A stretch of DNA of 64,000 bases, taken from assembly GCA_037954325.1 (NCBI GenBank), contig JBBMNZ010000068.1, positions 355,001 to 419,000 of the forward strand. Reading direction: 5' to 3'. This document shows positions 48,626-58,372 of this stretch, one piece after another (positions within the stretch are counted from its first letter, which is position 1; the number at the start of each line of letters is the position of its first letter). The position numbers and the translations under genes are program-made. Below the pieces are notes generated by a model. It saw only the letters and a program-made list of their open reading frames with translations. It ran no database searches and was not told the DNA's origin. The stretch comes from Fistularia commersonii (taxonomy: Eukaryota > Chordata > Actinopteri > Syngnathiformes > Fistulariidae).

Positions 48626-48955
48626 CTTTTTTCTTTTTTTTTAATTGAACATAAATCGTACACACAAATATACAAATGTGCAAATAAACATGGCAAGGTA
48701 GAACTGAATGTGAATGAAACAACCAGGCATGAGGAAGCAAAGGACATAAGGACATTCGTTCTGTATGTAATCAGAAGTTAATAGTGTTAACGGTTTGTGA
48801 GAAATTTACAATGCTAGACAAAAAAAGAAATTAAAAGGAAATAATTAAATCAATAGATCGACAAATAAAAAATTAAAACGAAAAAAAGATTGCAAGGGGA
48901 ATACAACATGTAATTAAGTTGGCGACTCACAAGGAATCTCAGACATCAAACTGTA
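48626..48955 (-). repeat. Extra copy of the L1 3'-flank repeat
   Basis: A third-locus copy of the AT-rich block seen at 7,740-8,240 and 45,960-46,450, in the same orientation, with the markers TTCTGTATGTAATCAGAAGT and ATTGCAAGGGGAATA. It ends at AAGGAATCTCAGACATCAAA, where it meets an L1 coding fragment. It contains only one of the two 317-bp units. Confidence 0.7.
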
Positions 48956-49158
48956 TATTTTTTGTTGTTTATATATAAACATATATAATCAAACATATAT
49001 TGTTTGTTGTTGTTTATTTTTGGGATATATTGAGGAATATTTGTTGGAAAGGAGTCACAATCGCTTTTTGATAATGTCGAAGTGTATAGGTGGCTATAGA
49101 ATTTAAAGATTTCTGTGGAAATTATAGCCTCATCTGTAATTTCCTTTTTGTTAAGACG
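48956..49158 (-). pseudogene. L1 ORF2 fragment from upstream of the RT domain
   Basis: Minus-strand translation gives a segment with 'KKEITDEAIISTEIFKFYSH' and 'LYTSTLSKSDCDSF'. This resembles the region between endonuclease and RT in L1 ORF2 proteins, where a phrase like 'I..EF..FY..LY' occurs. This part is absent from the three larger L1 copies. It is joined directly to the L1 3' flank on one side and to satellite (GACGGGCTTCCGC) on the other, so the element was internally deleted or rearranged. Confidence 0.6.
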
Positions 49159-49735
49159 GGCTTCCGCTTTGCTCCGCTCCTCCGCTCCTCCGCTCCTCCG
49201 CTCTTCCGCTCCGGGCCCTGGAACTCCCGATCCGCGGGACTTCGGTGAATTCCGGGCCAGTCTTCTGCTCTTCTGCTCTCCTCCCCTCCTTCGCTTCTTC
49301 GCTCCCCCGCTTTGGACCCTGGAAATCCCGAACCGGGCCGGGCTTCTGCTCTCCGCCTCTCCTCTGCTCATCCGCTCCAGGCCCTGGCACTCCCTGTCAT
49401 CCAGTCATTCGCATGTGCGTGCCCGGAGGTCCGGGAGCTCCACTCAAACGTCCGGGGGATAAGGGTAAGGGGTCCTGCTCCCCCCCCCCCTCGCCGCCTC
49501 TGAGAAGAGAAACATCTCCTCCGCTTCTCAGCTCCTCCGCTCCTCCGCTGCGGAACAAGGTACTACTGGGCTTTTGCTGTCCTCCGCTCCTCCGCTTTGG
49601 GCCCTGGAACTCCCGAACCGCTGGACATAAGCGAATCACGGTCCGGGCTTCTGCCCTCCTCCGCTCCTCACCTCATCCGCTCCAGGCCCCGGTACTCCCT
49701 GTCCGCGGAACCCCTCCCCCACACACCAAAACAAA
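49159..49735 (+). repeat. B-to-A junction module, copy 3, with short B sequence
   Basis: A few octamers and one half core (GGGCCCTGGAACTCCCGATC), then the pyrimidine-rich stretch, CATCCAGTCATTCGCATGTG, divergent core and GGCCCCGGTACTCCCTGTCC. It is the same module as at 6,566 and 45,036, but no real B array precedes it. Confidence 0.8.
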
Positions 49736-50039
49736 CTCTCACACACATATACACAAACGCACACACAAACACCCACACACACACACACACAAGAACACAA
49801 GAACACACAAACACATAAACACGCACACACACACACACACACCTTAAGTCATCATAGCTGTGCTAATAGCTCCCAAGATTCCCCGCCTCTGAGAGGAGAA
49901 ACAATACCTCCGCTACTCCGCTCCTCCGCTTCTCAGCTCCACCACTCCTCCGCTATGGGCCCTGGTACCCCCCCCCCCCCACCTAAACACACTCACACAC
50001 ACACAAAAACACACAAACACACACACGCACACACACACA

Positions 50040-50084
<45 letters not shown>

Positions 50085-50438
50085 CTTAACTCATCATAGC
50101 TGTGCTAATAGCATTAGCCGAAACGCATCCACTACCAAACAAACATTAGCTCATCCACTCATTCACATGTGTGTGCCCAATGGTCCGGGAGCTCCAATCA
50201 TACGTCCGGGGGATCTATATCTGGAGAAGGCTCACAGTGGCCGGTCTAAGGCGTCCTACTGCCCCCAAACTTCCCATCCTCTGCCTTTGAGAAGAGAAAC
50301 ATTACCTCCGCTCCTCCATTCCTCCGCTTCTCCGCTCCAACGCTCCTCCGCGATGGGCCCTTTTACCCCCCCCCCACCTAAACAAACTCTCACACATAGA
50401 CACACGAACACACTCACACAGACACAAAAACAAAAACA

Positions 50439-50483
<45 letters not shown>

Positions 50484-51387
50484 TAACTCATCATAGCTGC
50501 ACTAATAGCATTAGCCGAAACGCATCCACAACCAAACAAACATTAGCTCATCCACTCATTCACATGTGTGTGCCCAATGGTCCGGGAGCTCCAATCATAC
50601 GTTCGGGGGATCTATGTCCGGAGAATGCTCACATTAGCCCAAACAAACATTAGCTCATCCACTCATTCACATGTGTGTGCCCAATGGTCCGGGAGCTCCA
50701 ATCATACGTTCGGGGGATCTATGTCCGGAGAATGCTCACATTAGCCCGTCTAAGGGGTTCTTCTAGCCCCAAGCTTCCCCGCCTCTGAGAGGATAAACTA
50801 TACCTCCGCTACTCCGCTCCTCCGCTTCTCAGCTCCACCACTTCTCCGCTTCAGGCCCTGGAATTCCCGAACCGCTGGACATAAGCGAATCAAGGCCGGG
50901 CAGCTGCCCTCCTCCGCTTCTCAGCTCATCCGCTCGAGGCCCTGGTACTCCCTGTCCGCGACCCCCCCCCCCACCTAAACAAACTCACACACACACACAC
51001 ACACACACCTTAACTCATCTTAGCTGTGCTAATAGCATTAGCCGAAACGCATCCACAACCAAACAAACATTAGCTCATCCACTCATTCACATGTGTGTGC
51101 CCAATGGTCCGGCAGCTCCAATCATACGACCGGGGGATCTATGTCCGGAGAATACTCACATTAGCCCGTCTAAGGGGTTCTTCTGCCCACAAGCTTCCCC
51201 GCCTCTGAGAGAAGAAACATTACCTCCGCTCCTCTGCTCCTCCGCTTCTCCGCTTCAGGCCCTGGAATTCCCGAACCGCTGGACATAAGCGAATCAAGGC
51301 CGGGCAGCTTCCGTCCTCCGCTTCTCAGCTCATCCGCTCGAGGCCCTGGTACTCCCTGTCCGCGACCCCCCCCCCCACCTAAACAAA

Positions 51388-51486
<99 letters not shown>

Positions 51487-52942
51487 TAACTCATCTTAGC
51501 TGTGCTAATAGCATTAGCCGAAACGCATCCACAACCAAACAAACATTAGCTCATCCACTCATTCACATGTGTGTGCCCAATGGTCCGGCAGCTCCAATCA
51601 TACGACCGGGGGATCTATGTCCGGAGAATACTCACATTAGCCCGTCTAAGGGGTTCTTCTGCCCACAAGCTTCCCCGCCTCTGAGAGAAGAAACATTACC
51701 TCCGCTCCGCCGCTCCTCTGCTCCTCCGCTTCTCAGCTTTACCGCTCCTCCGCTATGGGCCCTGGTACTCCCCCCCCCACCTAAACAAACTCTCACACAA
51801 AATCACTCACACACACACAAAAACACACAAACACACACATACACACACAACTTAACTCATCATAGCTGTGCTAATAGCATTAACCGAAACGCATCCACAA
51901 CCAAACAAACATTAGCTCATCCATTCATTCACATGTGTGTGCCCAATGGTATTCCCTGTCCGCGACCCCCCCCCCCACCAAAAGAGCCTCTCACACACAC
52001 ACACACACACACAAAGACACTCACACACACACAGACACACATACACACATACACACACCTTAAGTCTTCGTAGCTGTGCTAATAGCTTTAGCCGAAACGC
52101 ATCAACAACCAAACAAACATTAGCTCATCCACTCATTCACATGTGTGTGCCCTGGATACCGTGTCCACGACACCCCCCCCCCCCCACACACACACCAAAA
52201 CAAACTATCACACACATACACAAAGACACTCATATACACACACACACACTGACACACATACACACATTACGTCATCATAGCTGTGCTAATAGCATTAGCC
52301 GAAACGCATCCACAACCAAACAAACATTAGCTCATCCACTCATTCACATGTGTGTGCCCAATGGTTCGCTTCTCCGCTCCACCGCTCCTCCGCTATGGGC
52401 CCTGGTACTCCCGATCCGCCGGACTCAGGAGAATTATGGGACGTGCTTCTGCCCTCCATCCGCTCCAAAGCTCATCCGCTCCAGGCCCAGCTTCCCCCTG
52501 TCTGCCTCCCCCCCCACCTAAACAAACTGTCACACACATATACACAAACGCACACACAAACACACACACCGGACATACATCCGGGGGATCTTTGTCCGGA
52601 GTATGCGCACATTAGCCAGTCTAAGGGGTTCTTCTGCCCCCAAACTTCCCCGCCTCTGAGAGGAGAAACATTACCTCCGCTCCTCCGCTTCTCAGCTCCA
52701 TCGCTCCTCCGCTTTGGGCCCTGGAATTCCCGAACCGCTGGACATAAGCGAATCACGGGCTGGGCTTCATCCCTCCTCCGCTCCTCAGCTCATCCGCTCG
52801 AGGCCCCGGTACTCCCTGTCCGCGACCCCCCCCCACCTAAACAAATTCACACTCACACACACGCACACACACACACACAAACACACCTTAACTCATCATA
52901 GCTGTGCTAATAGCATTAGCCGAAACGCATCCACAACCAAAC
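49736..52942 (+). repeat. Satellite unit A array, superunit 3 (about 10 units)
   Basis: Unit A copies as in superunits 1 and 2, with the same unit order in places (50,167 pairs with 2,257 and 13,133; 52,350 pairs with 1,688 and 12,513). The array holds a CA tract at 51,389-51,483 and a 107-bp direct duplication at 50,534-50,747. A truncated unit at about 52,570 has CA joined directly to the core. It ends abruptly inside a unit at 52,942, where a copia LTR begins. Confidence 0.9.
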
Positions 52943-53299
52943 TGTTGCGTTTAAGTTTGCAGCTTCTTCGTTTTCCATGTTTCGGAAGGAATTCACAAGT
53001 TTGCCCTGTTTGAATCGTCTTTTATTTTCTTCTTCACAGCTCGGGGAATCAACATCGGTTAGCCATGGGACATGTACAGTACAGAGTGAGGGAAAAATTC
53101 CCGCCAGCACCGCTATACCAAAAAAAAAAACACTGACGTAGAAGTTAACGTCAAGTTAGCTGAACAGTCGCGAAAAACTAAAACAAGTCCCAAACCTTGT
53201 CATAAAGTGCCATACATTTCCTGAGAGTAGATACAAATACAACATATGTATACTAGAATGTAAACTCAAATAAAACTAATGAGATCACCTATCTCAACA
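52943..53299 (-). repeat. Copia family B LTR, 357 bp
   Basis: Bounded by TG and CA (minus strand begins TGTTGAGATAGG and ends GCAACA). It lies directly after a polypurine tract that follows a copia RNase H frame, so it is the 3' LTR. It interrupts satellite unit A after CCACAACCAAAC. The left flanking pentamer is CAAAC. The matching 5' LTR and the rest of the unit are not in the window, so the target duplication cannot be checked. A polyadenylation-type AATAAA lies on the minus strand near 53,020. Confidence 0.8.
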
Positions 53300-53310
53300 C
53301 CCCCTCTTGA
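53300..53310 (-). promoter_or_regulatory. Polypurine tract of copia family B
   Basis: The minus strand reads TCAAGAGGGGG immediately before the LTR start TGTTGAG. This is the usual position and composition of the plus-strand priming site of LTR retrotransposons. Confidence 0.7.
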
Positions 53311-54278
53311 TCTCAACACCAAAAAAAAATCTTTGGACATTTGAATTTCCAAAGAACCACTTTTTGAATTGTTCTATTGTTACCTTTGTCATGAGTTTTG
53401 TCAAGATGTCTGCCAACATGTCCTCTGATGGACAATAGATAAGATTTATTTTACCCTCACTGAGTGCTTCACGAATGAAATGATATTTTACATCAATGTG
53501 TTTTGACCTTTGTCTGTTTACAGGATTCTTACTCAGTGCGATGGCCCCCTGATTGTCTCCGTAGATTGTTGTGCAACTGTACATTTTGTTGTCCATACCG
53601 TTTAACAGTTGAGACAGGTACATGTTTTCTTGTGCGGTGGTGGCTCGGCCGATGTATTCAGCCTCACATGTTGACAGGGCCACTGTGGGCTGTTTCCTTG
53701 ACTTCCATGCAATGGCTGGGCCTTGTTTTGTTAAACTGAAACAGTAGCCTGTAGTGCTACGTCTGTCTTCTACAGATGATGCCCAGTCTGAATCACTGTA
53801 AGCTATCAGGTTCAAATCCTCCTTATTTGTCTTGAAACTTAGTTCATAATCAGCTGTCCCCTTCAAATACCTCAGAACATGTTTTGCAGCTACTAAGTTT
53901 TCTACTTTTGGCATTGCCAGATTCTGTGATAGTTTGCTCACTATCCAGCTGATATCAGGTCTGGTGCAAGTCATGGCATAAATAAGACTGCCTACAATCT
54001 CACGATATTCTTTGGGGTCGACAGGTTCACTTTGCTCATTTTCATCAGCTACAGGGATGCCCTCTAATTTTTGCTCACTTGGAGTAGATCTTGCTTTACA
54101 TTCTGACATTCCAAATCTCTCTAGCATTTTTAGGATGTACTTTGTCTGGTTCATTTTGATTTCATCCCCCTTTTGTTCAAATTGTATGCCCAAAAAATAT
54201 GATAGTTTCCCCAGGTCTTTCATGTTGAACTTGAATTTCATGTTCTGTTTAAATGTGCTGAGTGCATCATTGCTGCTT

Positions 54279-54295
54279 GCTGCAATAATTAAATC
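54279..54295. repeat. Target-site duplication of the RTE insertion, left copy
   Basis: GCTGCAATAATTAAATC occurs here and at 58,341-58,357, at the two ends of the RTE-containing block. It lies within the copia RT codons for DLIIAA, so the copia gene was the target. Confidence 0.8.
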
Positions 54296-55107
54296 TTCTT
54301 CTTCTTCTTTCGGCTTTTCCCGTCAGGGGTCGCCACAGCGAGTCAACCTTCTCCATCTAACCCTATTCTCTGTATCTTCCTCTCTCACACCAGCTACCTT
54401 CATATCCTCTCTCACTACGTCCATAAATCTTCTCTTTGGTCTTCCTCGAGACCTATTGCCTGGCAGCTCCATTTCCAGCATCCGTCTACCAATATATTCA
54501 CTATCTCTTCTCTGTACATGGCCGAACCATCTCAGTCTGGCTTCTCTGACCTTCTCTCCAAAACATCGAACATGTGCCGTCCCTCTGATAGACTCATTCC
54601 TGATCCTATCCATCCTGGTCACTCCCAAAGAGAACCTCAACATCTTCATCTCTGCAACCTCTAGTTCTGTCTGCTGTCTTTTGGTCATTGGAACAGTTTC
54701 TAGTCCATACATCATCGCTGGTCTCACCACTGTCTTGTACACCTTTCCTTTTATTCTGGCCGATAGTCTTCTATCACATAGTACCCCTGACACTTTTCTC
54801 CACCCATTCCAACCTGCTTGGACCCGTCTCTTCACCTCTTTTCCACACTCTCCGTTGCTCTGGACTGTTGACCCTAAGTACCTGAAATCCTCCAGCTTCT
54901 TGATCTGCACTCCCTGTAGCCTCACCGTTCCACCCGAGTTCCCCTCATTCACACACAAACGGTATGTATGTGTGTGAATGAGGGGAACTCCTCACCTCTC
55001 TAGATTTTCCTCTACCTGTTGTCTGCTCTCACTACAGATCAGAATGCCATCCGCAAACATCATGGTCCATTGGGATTCCTGTCTAACCTCATCTGTCAGC
55101 CTATAAC
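54296..55107 (-). pseudogene. RTE-clade LINE, 3' part with tail
   Basis: Minus-strand reading ends with GGCGACCCCTGACGGGAAAA, GCCGAAAG and a GAA tail, a 3' end familiar from fish RTE-clade LINEs. The coding part (54,323-54,958) covers the ORF C-terminus: 'KLEDFRYLGSTVQSNGE', 'VYKTVVRPAMMYGLETV', 'KMLRFSLGVTRMDRIRNE' and 'RWFGHVQRRDSEYIGRR'. The C-terminal 'RW.GH..R' block is typical of this group. Just upstream the sequence is scarred by a perfect 22-bp hairpin (54,936-54,990). It then continues with the RT active-site region ('MMFADG') to 55,107, where it meets the inverted repeat. It overlaps in content with the piece at 56,605-57,120. Confidence 0.8.
54936..54990. repeat. Perfect 22-bp inverted repeat in the RTE
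   Basis: 54,936-54,957 is the exact reverse complement of 54,969-54,990, with an 11-bp spacer. The normal RTE sequence, visible near 56,935-57,010, has no such palindrome and about 70 bp of other sequence there. Confidence 0.9.
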
Positions 55108-55159
55108 ACGAGTTTAGAGCCGTGGAGAAGGTTTGCTTCCCCCCCACCCTCTCTTTCTA

Positions 55160-55160
<1 letters not shown>

Positions 55161-55190
<30 letters not shown>

Positions 55191-55303
55191 CTTCTTCTTC
55201 TTCTTCTTCTTCTTCTTCTTCTTCTTCTTCTTCTTCTTCTTCTTCTTCTTCTTCTTCTTCTTCTTCTTCTTCTTCTTCTTCTTCTTCTTCTTCTTCTTCT
55301 TCT
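55161..55303. repeat. (TTC)n / (GAA)n tract, about 48 units
   Basis: An uninterrupted 143-bp trinucleotide tract. It extends the 3' tail of a short antisense RTE scrap (55,304-55,355). The counterpart in the other arm has only about 18 units (59,934-59,988). The poly-Ser and poly-Glu frames across it are not genes. Confidence 0.95.
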
Positions 55304-55355
55304 ACAGTTTCTAGTCCATACATCATCGCTGATCTCACCACTGTCTTGTACACCT

Positions 55356-56269
55356 TTGTACACCTTGGAAATGGGCAGCCCCACATCTGACCGTGTGACA
55401 CAGCCAAGCAGTGCAGACAATGTGAGACGATCAACTAGAACCAAAAAGAAGCCCAGTTACTTTAATGGTTATGTGACTAGTGCTATTGACGATGACCAAG
55501 TGTTCACTAACATTGACTACTGTTATAGACTGGCGTGTGGTGTCCCACAGACATTTAAAGAGGCAAGGAGTTCCCTCAATGCTGACAAGTGGATGAAATC
55601 TATGGACGACGAGATAGAGTCATTGAGAGAGAACAACACTTTTACCCTAACACAGCTACCCCAAGGCAAGTGTGCAGTGGGGGTGGGGGGGTGGGTGTAT
55701 GCGCTAAAAAGAAATGAAGTTGGCACAAACAAATATAAAGCTCGTTATTTTGCTAAGGGCTACAGTCAAAAGTATGGCACGGATTTTGAGGAAACATTTT
55801 CTCCAACAGCAAATATGACAAGTGTGAGGATGTTTATGCAGAAATCAGTTCAGGAAAATTTGGCAGGTCGTCATTGGAATCTGATGCTCCATTCTTACTT
55901 GATTGACAACGACTTTATTCAGAATGAAGCAGATCATTGTGTCTATGTCAAAGAAAACCAAAATGACAAAGTCATCATCATAATATGGGTAGATGATTTA
56001 ATCATAGCTGCGAGTGATGAGGAAGTAATGAAAGAGGTGAAAATCATGCTTACAGCTAGATTTAAAATGAAGGACTTGGGCAAAGTGACATATTTTCTGG
56101 GTATTGATTTTGATCAGTCAGAAGAGTGTGTTAAGATGTCACAAAGAAAATATGTGGAAAGGTAGCCCTACAGTATTGTCCAACACAAGAGATGCCAGCA
56201 CATGTTATGACAAAGCCTGCATCGCAGTTTAAGTTGTTGAATTTTTCAAAGTTGTTGTTTGATTCATGA
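55356..56269 (+). pseudogene. Copia family A pol, internally deleted (left arm copy)
   Basis: Ty1/copia polyprotein segment from the integrase-RT linker ('RRSTRTKKKPSYFNGYVTS') through RT: 'EIESLRENNTFTLTQLPQGK', 'YKARYFAKGYSQKYGTDFEE', 'TFSPTANMTSVRMFMQ', then the catalytic 'IIWVDDLIIAASDEE' and 'RFKMKDLGKVTYFLGIDFDQ'. Two internal deletions are evident. About 50 residues between 'QKSVQENL' and 'WNLMLHSYL' are missing, including the first catalytic Asp of RT. Nearly all of RNase H between 'QRKYVER' (56,165) and a terminal segment ending 'FKLLNFSKLLFDS' is also missing. It cannot encode active enzyme. A polypurine tract (56,312-56,329) and LTR follow. Confidence 0.85.
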
Positions 56270-56329
56270 GTATTTTATTTTGATGTAAATGGGCAAAGAT
56301 ACCAATAATATGAGAGCAAGTGGGGGCGT

Positions 56330-56604
56330 TGTCAACTGAGAAATATGCTCTCAATTATTTTCCGTTTTATTTCGAAGGGCCAGTCTCAGCTTCCGGTCAA
56401 CAGGACCCCGCAGACCGGCCAAGGTGCACCTTCTTCGGACACGGATCCCCGTGACGTCGGCGTGAAGCTCCGGGAGCACCAGACATGCACATATGAATAA
56501 GCGGAGGAGTCAACTCCATAAGTCCTCCACTCACGGCCTCGGTGTCACTGAATCGAGCAATTTGGTTTTTAATGTTTAAAAATCGGCTTAACATTGAGGT
56601 GGAA
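56330..56604 (+). repeat. Copia family A LTR, partial
   Basis: Begins TGTCAACTGAGAAATATGC right after the polypurine tract and runs 275 bp before the inverted repeat ends. The 56,390-56,490 segment is the antisense equivalent of the satellite unit A core. The full version is 58,373-58,906 on the opposite strand. Confidence 0.75.
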
Positions 56605-58340
56605 TCCTATCCATCCTGGTCACTCCCAAAGAGAACCTCAACATCTTCATCTCTGCAACCTCTAGTTCTGTCTGCTGTCTTTTGGTCATTGGAACAGTTT
56701 CTAGTCCATACATCATCGCTGGTCTCACCACTGTCTTGTACACCTTTCCTTTTATTCTGGCCGATAGTCTTCTATCACATAGTACCCCTGACACTTTTCT
56801 CCAGCCATTCCAACCTGCTTGGACCCGTCTCTTCCCCTCTTTTACGCACTCTCCGTTGCTCTGGACTGTTGACCCTAAGTACCTGAAATCCTCCAGCTTC
56901 TTGATCTCCACTCCCTGTAGCCTCACCGCTCCACCCGAGTTCCTCTCGTTCACACACATATATTCTGTCTTGCTGCGACTAACTTTCATTCCTCTCCTTT
57001 CCAGAGCATACCTCCACCTCTCTTGATTTTCCTCTACCTGTTGTCTGCTCTCACTACAGATCACAATGTCATCCGCAAACATCATGGTCCATGGGGATTC
57101 CTGTCTAACCTCATCTGTCAGCCTACCCATCACCATTGCGAACAAGAAGGGGCTCAGAGCTGATCCCTGATGGAGTCCCACCTCCACCTTGAACTTCTCG
57201 GTTACCCCTACAGCACACCGTACCAGTGTCTCACAGCTGGCATACATGTCCTGCACCAGTCTAACATACTTCTCTGCCACTCCAGACTTCCTCATACAAT
57301 ACCAGAGCTCCTCTCTTGGCACCCTGTCATATGCTTTTTCTAGGTCTACGAAAACGCAATGCAGCTCCCTCTGGCCTTCTCTGTACTTTTCTATTAGCAT
57401 TCTCAACGCAAATACTGCATCTGTAGTACTCTTCCTAGGCATGAAGCCATACTGCTGTTCACAAATGCTGACTTCTGCTCTCAGTCTAGTTTCCACTACT
57501 CTTTCCCATAACTTCATTGTATGGCTCATCAACTTTATCCCTCTGTAGGTGCCACAATTCTGCACATCCCCTTTATTCTTAAAAATAGGCACCATCACAC
57601 GTCGTCTCCATTCTTCAGGCATCTTCTCACTCTCTAAGATCCTGTTGAATAATCTAGTCAGAAAATCTACCGCTGCCTCTCCTAGACACTTCCACACCTC
57701 CACAGGTATATCATCAGGACCAACTGCTTTTCCACTCTTCATCCTCTTCAATGCCTTCCTCACTTCACTTTTACTCATTTTTGCTACTTTGTGGTCTACA
57801 ATAATCACCTCTTCTACCCTTGCCTCTCTTTCATTTTCCACATTCATCAGCTCTTCAAAGTACTCTTTCCATCTTCCTGTCACTCTTCTAGCATCTGTCA
57901 ATACATTTCCCTCTCTGTCCTTTATCACCCGGACCTGCTGTACATCCTTTCCATCTTTATCTCTCTGTTTCGCCAACTTGTATAGATCATTTTCAGCCTC
58001 CTTACTATCCAACCGAGCATACAAGTCATCATAAGCCCTTTGTTTTGCCTTTGCTACCTCTATCTTTACCTTTCGCCGCATCTCCCTGAACTCCTGTCTG
58101 TTCTCTTCAGTCCTCTCAGTATCCCACCTCTTCTTCGCTAACCATTTTCTCTGTATACACTCCTGCACTTCCTCATTCCACCACCAAGTCTCCTTATCTA
58201 CTTTCCTTCCAGATGACACACCAAGTACTCTTCTACCTGTCTCCCTGATCACACTAGCTGTTGTTGTCCAATCATCTGGAAGCTCTCCCTGACCACCCAG
58301 ACCCTTTCTCAACTCCTCCCTGAAAACCATGCAACACTCT
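56605..58340 (-). pseudogene. RTE-clade LINE, RT domain, 5'-truncated
   Basis: One long minus-strand frame (56,588-58,372, 594 codons, the ends borrowed from flanking sequence) carries the RT of an RTE-clade LINE. It includes 'AVGPDDIPVEVWKCLGEAA', 'QQYGFMPRKSTTDAVFALR', 'CVFVDLEKAYDRVPREELW' (first catalytic Asp), 'LHQGSALSPFLFAMVM' and 'MMFADDIVICSES' (FADD box). The frame then runs on through 'VRPAMMYGLETVPMTKRQQ' to 'SLGVTRMDRI', where the C-terminal 100 or so residues are lost at the inverted repeat edge. The endonuclease is missing, so the insertion was 5'-truncated. It is open throughout, which suggests a fairly young copy. The 5' edge abuts the 17-bp target duplication in copia RT. 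Confidence 0.88.
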
Positions 58341-58357
58341 GCTGCAATAATTAAATC
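58341..58357. repeat. Target-site duplication of the RTE insertion, right copy
   Basis: Same 17 bp as 54,279-54,295. On minus it is preceded by the copia codons for LLWVDD, so the split copia gene can be followed across the insertion. Confidence 0.8.
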
Positions 58358-58372
58358 ATCTACCCAAAGCAA
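58341..58372 (-). pseudogene. Copia family B RT scrap with the WVDD box
   Basis: The minus strand reads EDLLWVDDLIIAA, the copia RT active-site box. It matches the family B continuation at 54,295 and differs from family A, which has IIWVDDLIIAASDEE. On its upstream side it joins the end of the family A LTR with no further family B sequence, so the rest of that gene has been lost or lies elsewhere. Confidence 0.7.

Larger units (their letters stand above)
53294..54295 (-). pseudogene. Copia family B pol, RT end and RNase H (5' part displaced)
   Basis: This is the C-terminal part of a Ty1/copia polyprotein. It starts in the RT palm just after the catalytic box ('DLIIAA', then 'NMKDLGKLSYFLGIQFEQ') and runs through the linker 'VGSLIYAMTCTRPDISW' into RNase H. 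The RNase H acidic residues sit in 'YSDSDWASS', 'LSTCEAEY' and 'YGDNQGAI', and the domain ends in 'SKHIDVKYHFIREALSEG' and 'EDMLADILTK'. About 315 codons are open, and the normal stop overlaps the LTR edge. The preceding RT codons (LLWVDD) are 4 kb away at 58,341-58,372 because a LINE inserted between them. Neighbouring elements: LTR downstream, RTE upstream. Confidence 0.9.
55108..56604 (+). repeat. Left arm of large inverted repeat
   Basis: This segment is the reverse complement of 58,631-60,041 apart from scattered substitutions, a longer TTC tract and one 31-bp inversion. Order on plus: LTR end fragment, polypyrimidine, (TTC)n, 55-bp RTE scrap (antisense), copia family A gene, polypurine tract, partial LTR. 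The inner edge joins RTE sequence at 56,605. Confidence 0.9.

Noticed and set aside
1..52942. Telomeric or known centromeric motif in the array
   Set aside because: No TTAGGG runs and no recognisable CENP-B-type box were seen. A centromeric or sex-chromosome location cannot be inferred from the sequence alone.
54012..54977. A 321-codon plus-strand open frame opposite RTE and copia
   Set aside because: It is the antisense of two different elements, with no coherent domain.
55114..55444. Poly-Ser, poly-Glu and poly-Arg open frames, and similar frames at 59,792-60,035
   Set aside because: Translations of the TTC/GAA tract. The apparent homology in the flanks is RTE and copia sequence in other frames.
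56588..58372. A host gene with an RT domain (single 594-codon frame)
   Set aside because: The frame starts in copia RT codons and ends in LTR sequence. The middle is a 5'-truncated RTE LINE with a target duplication.
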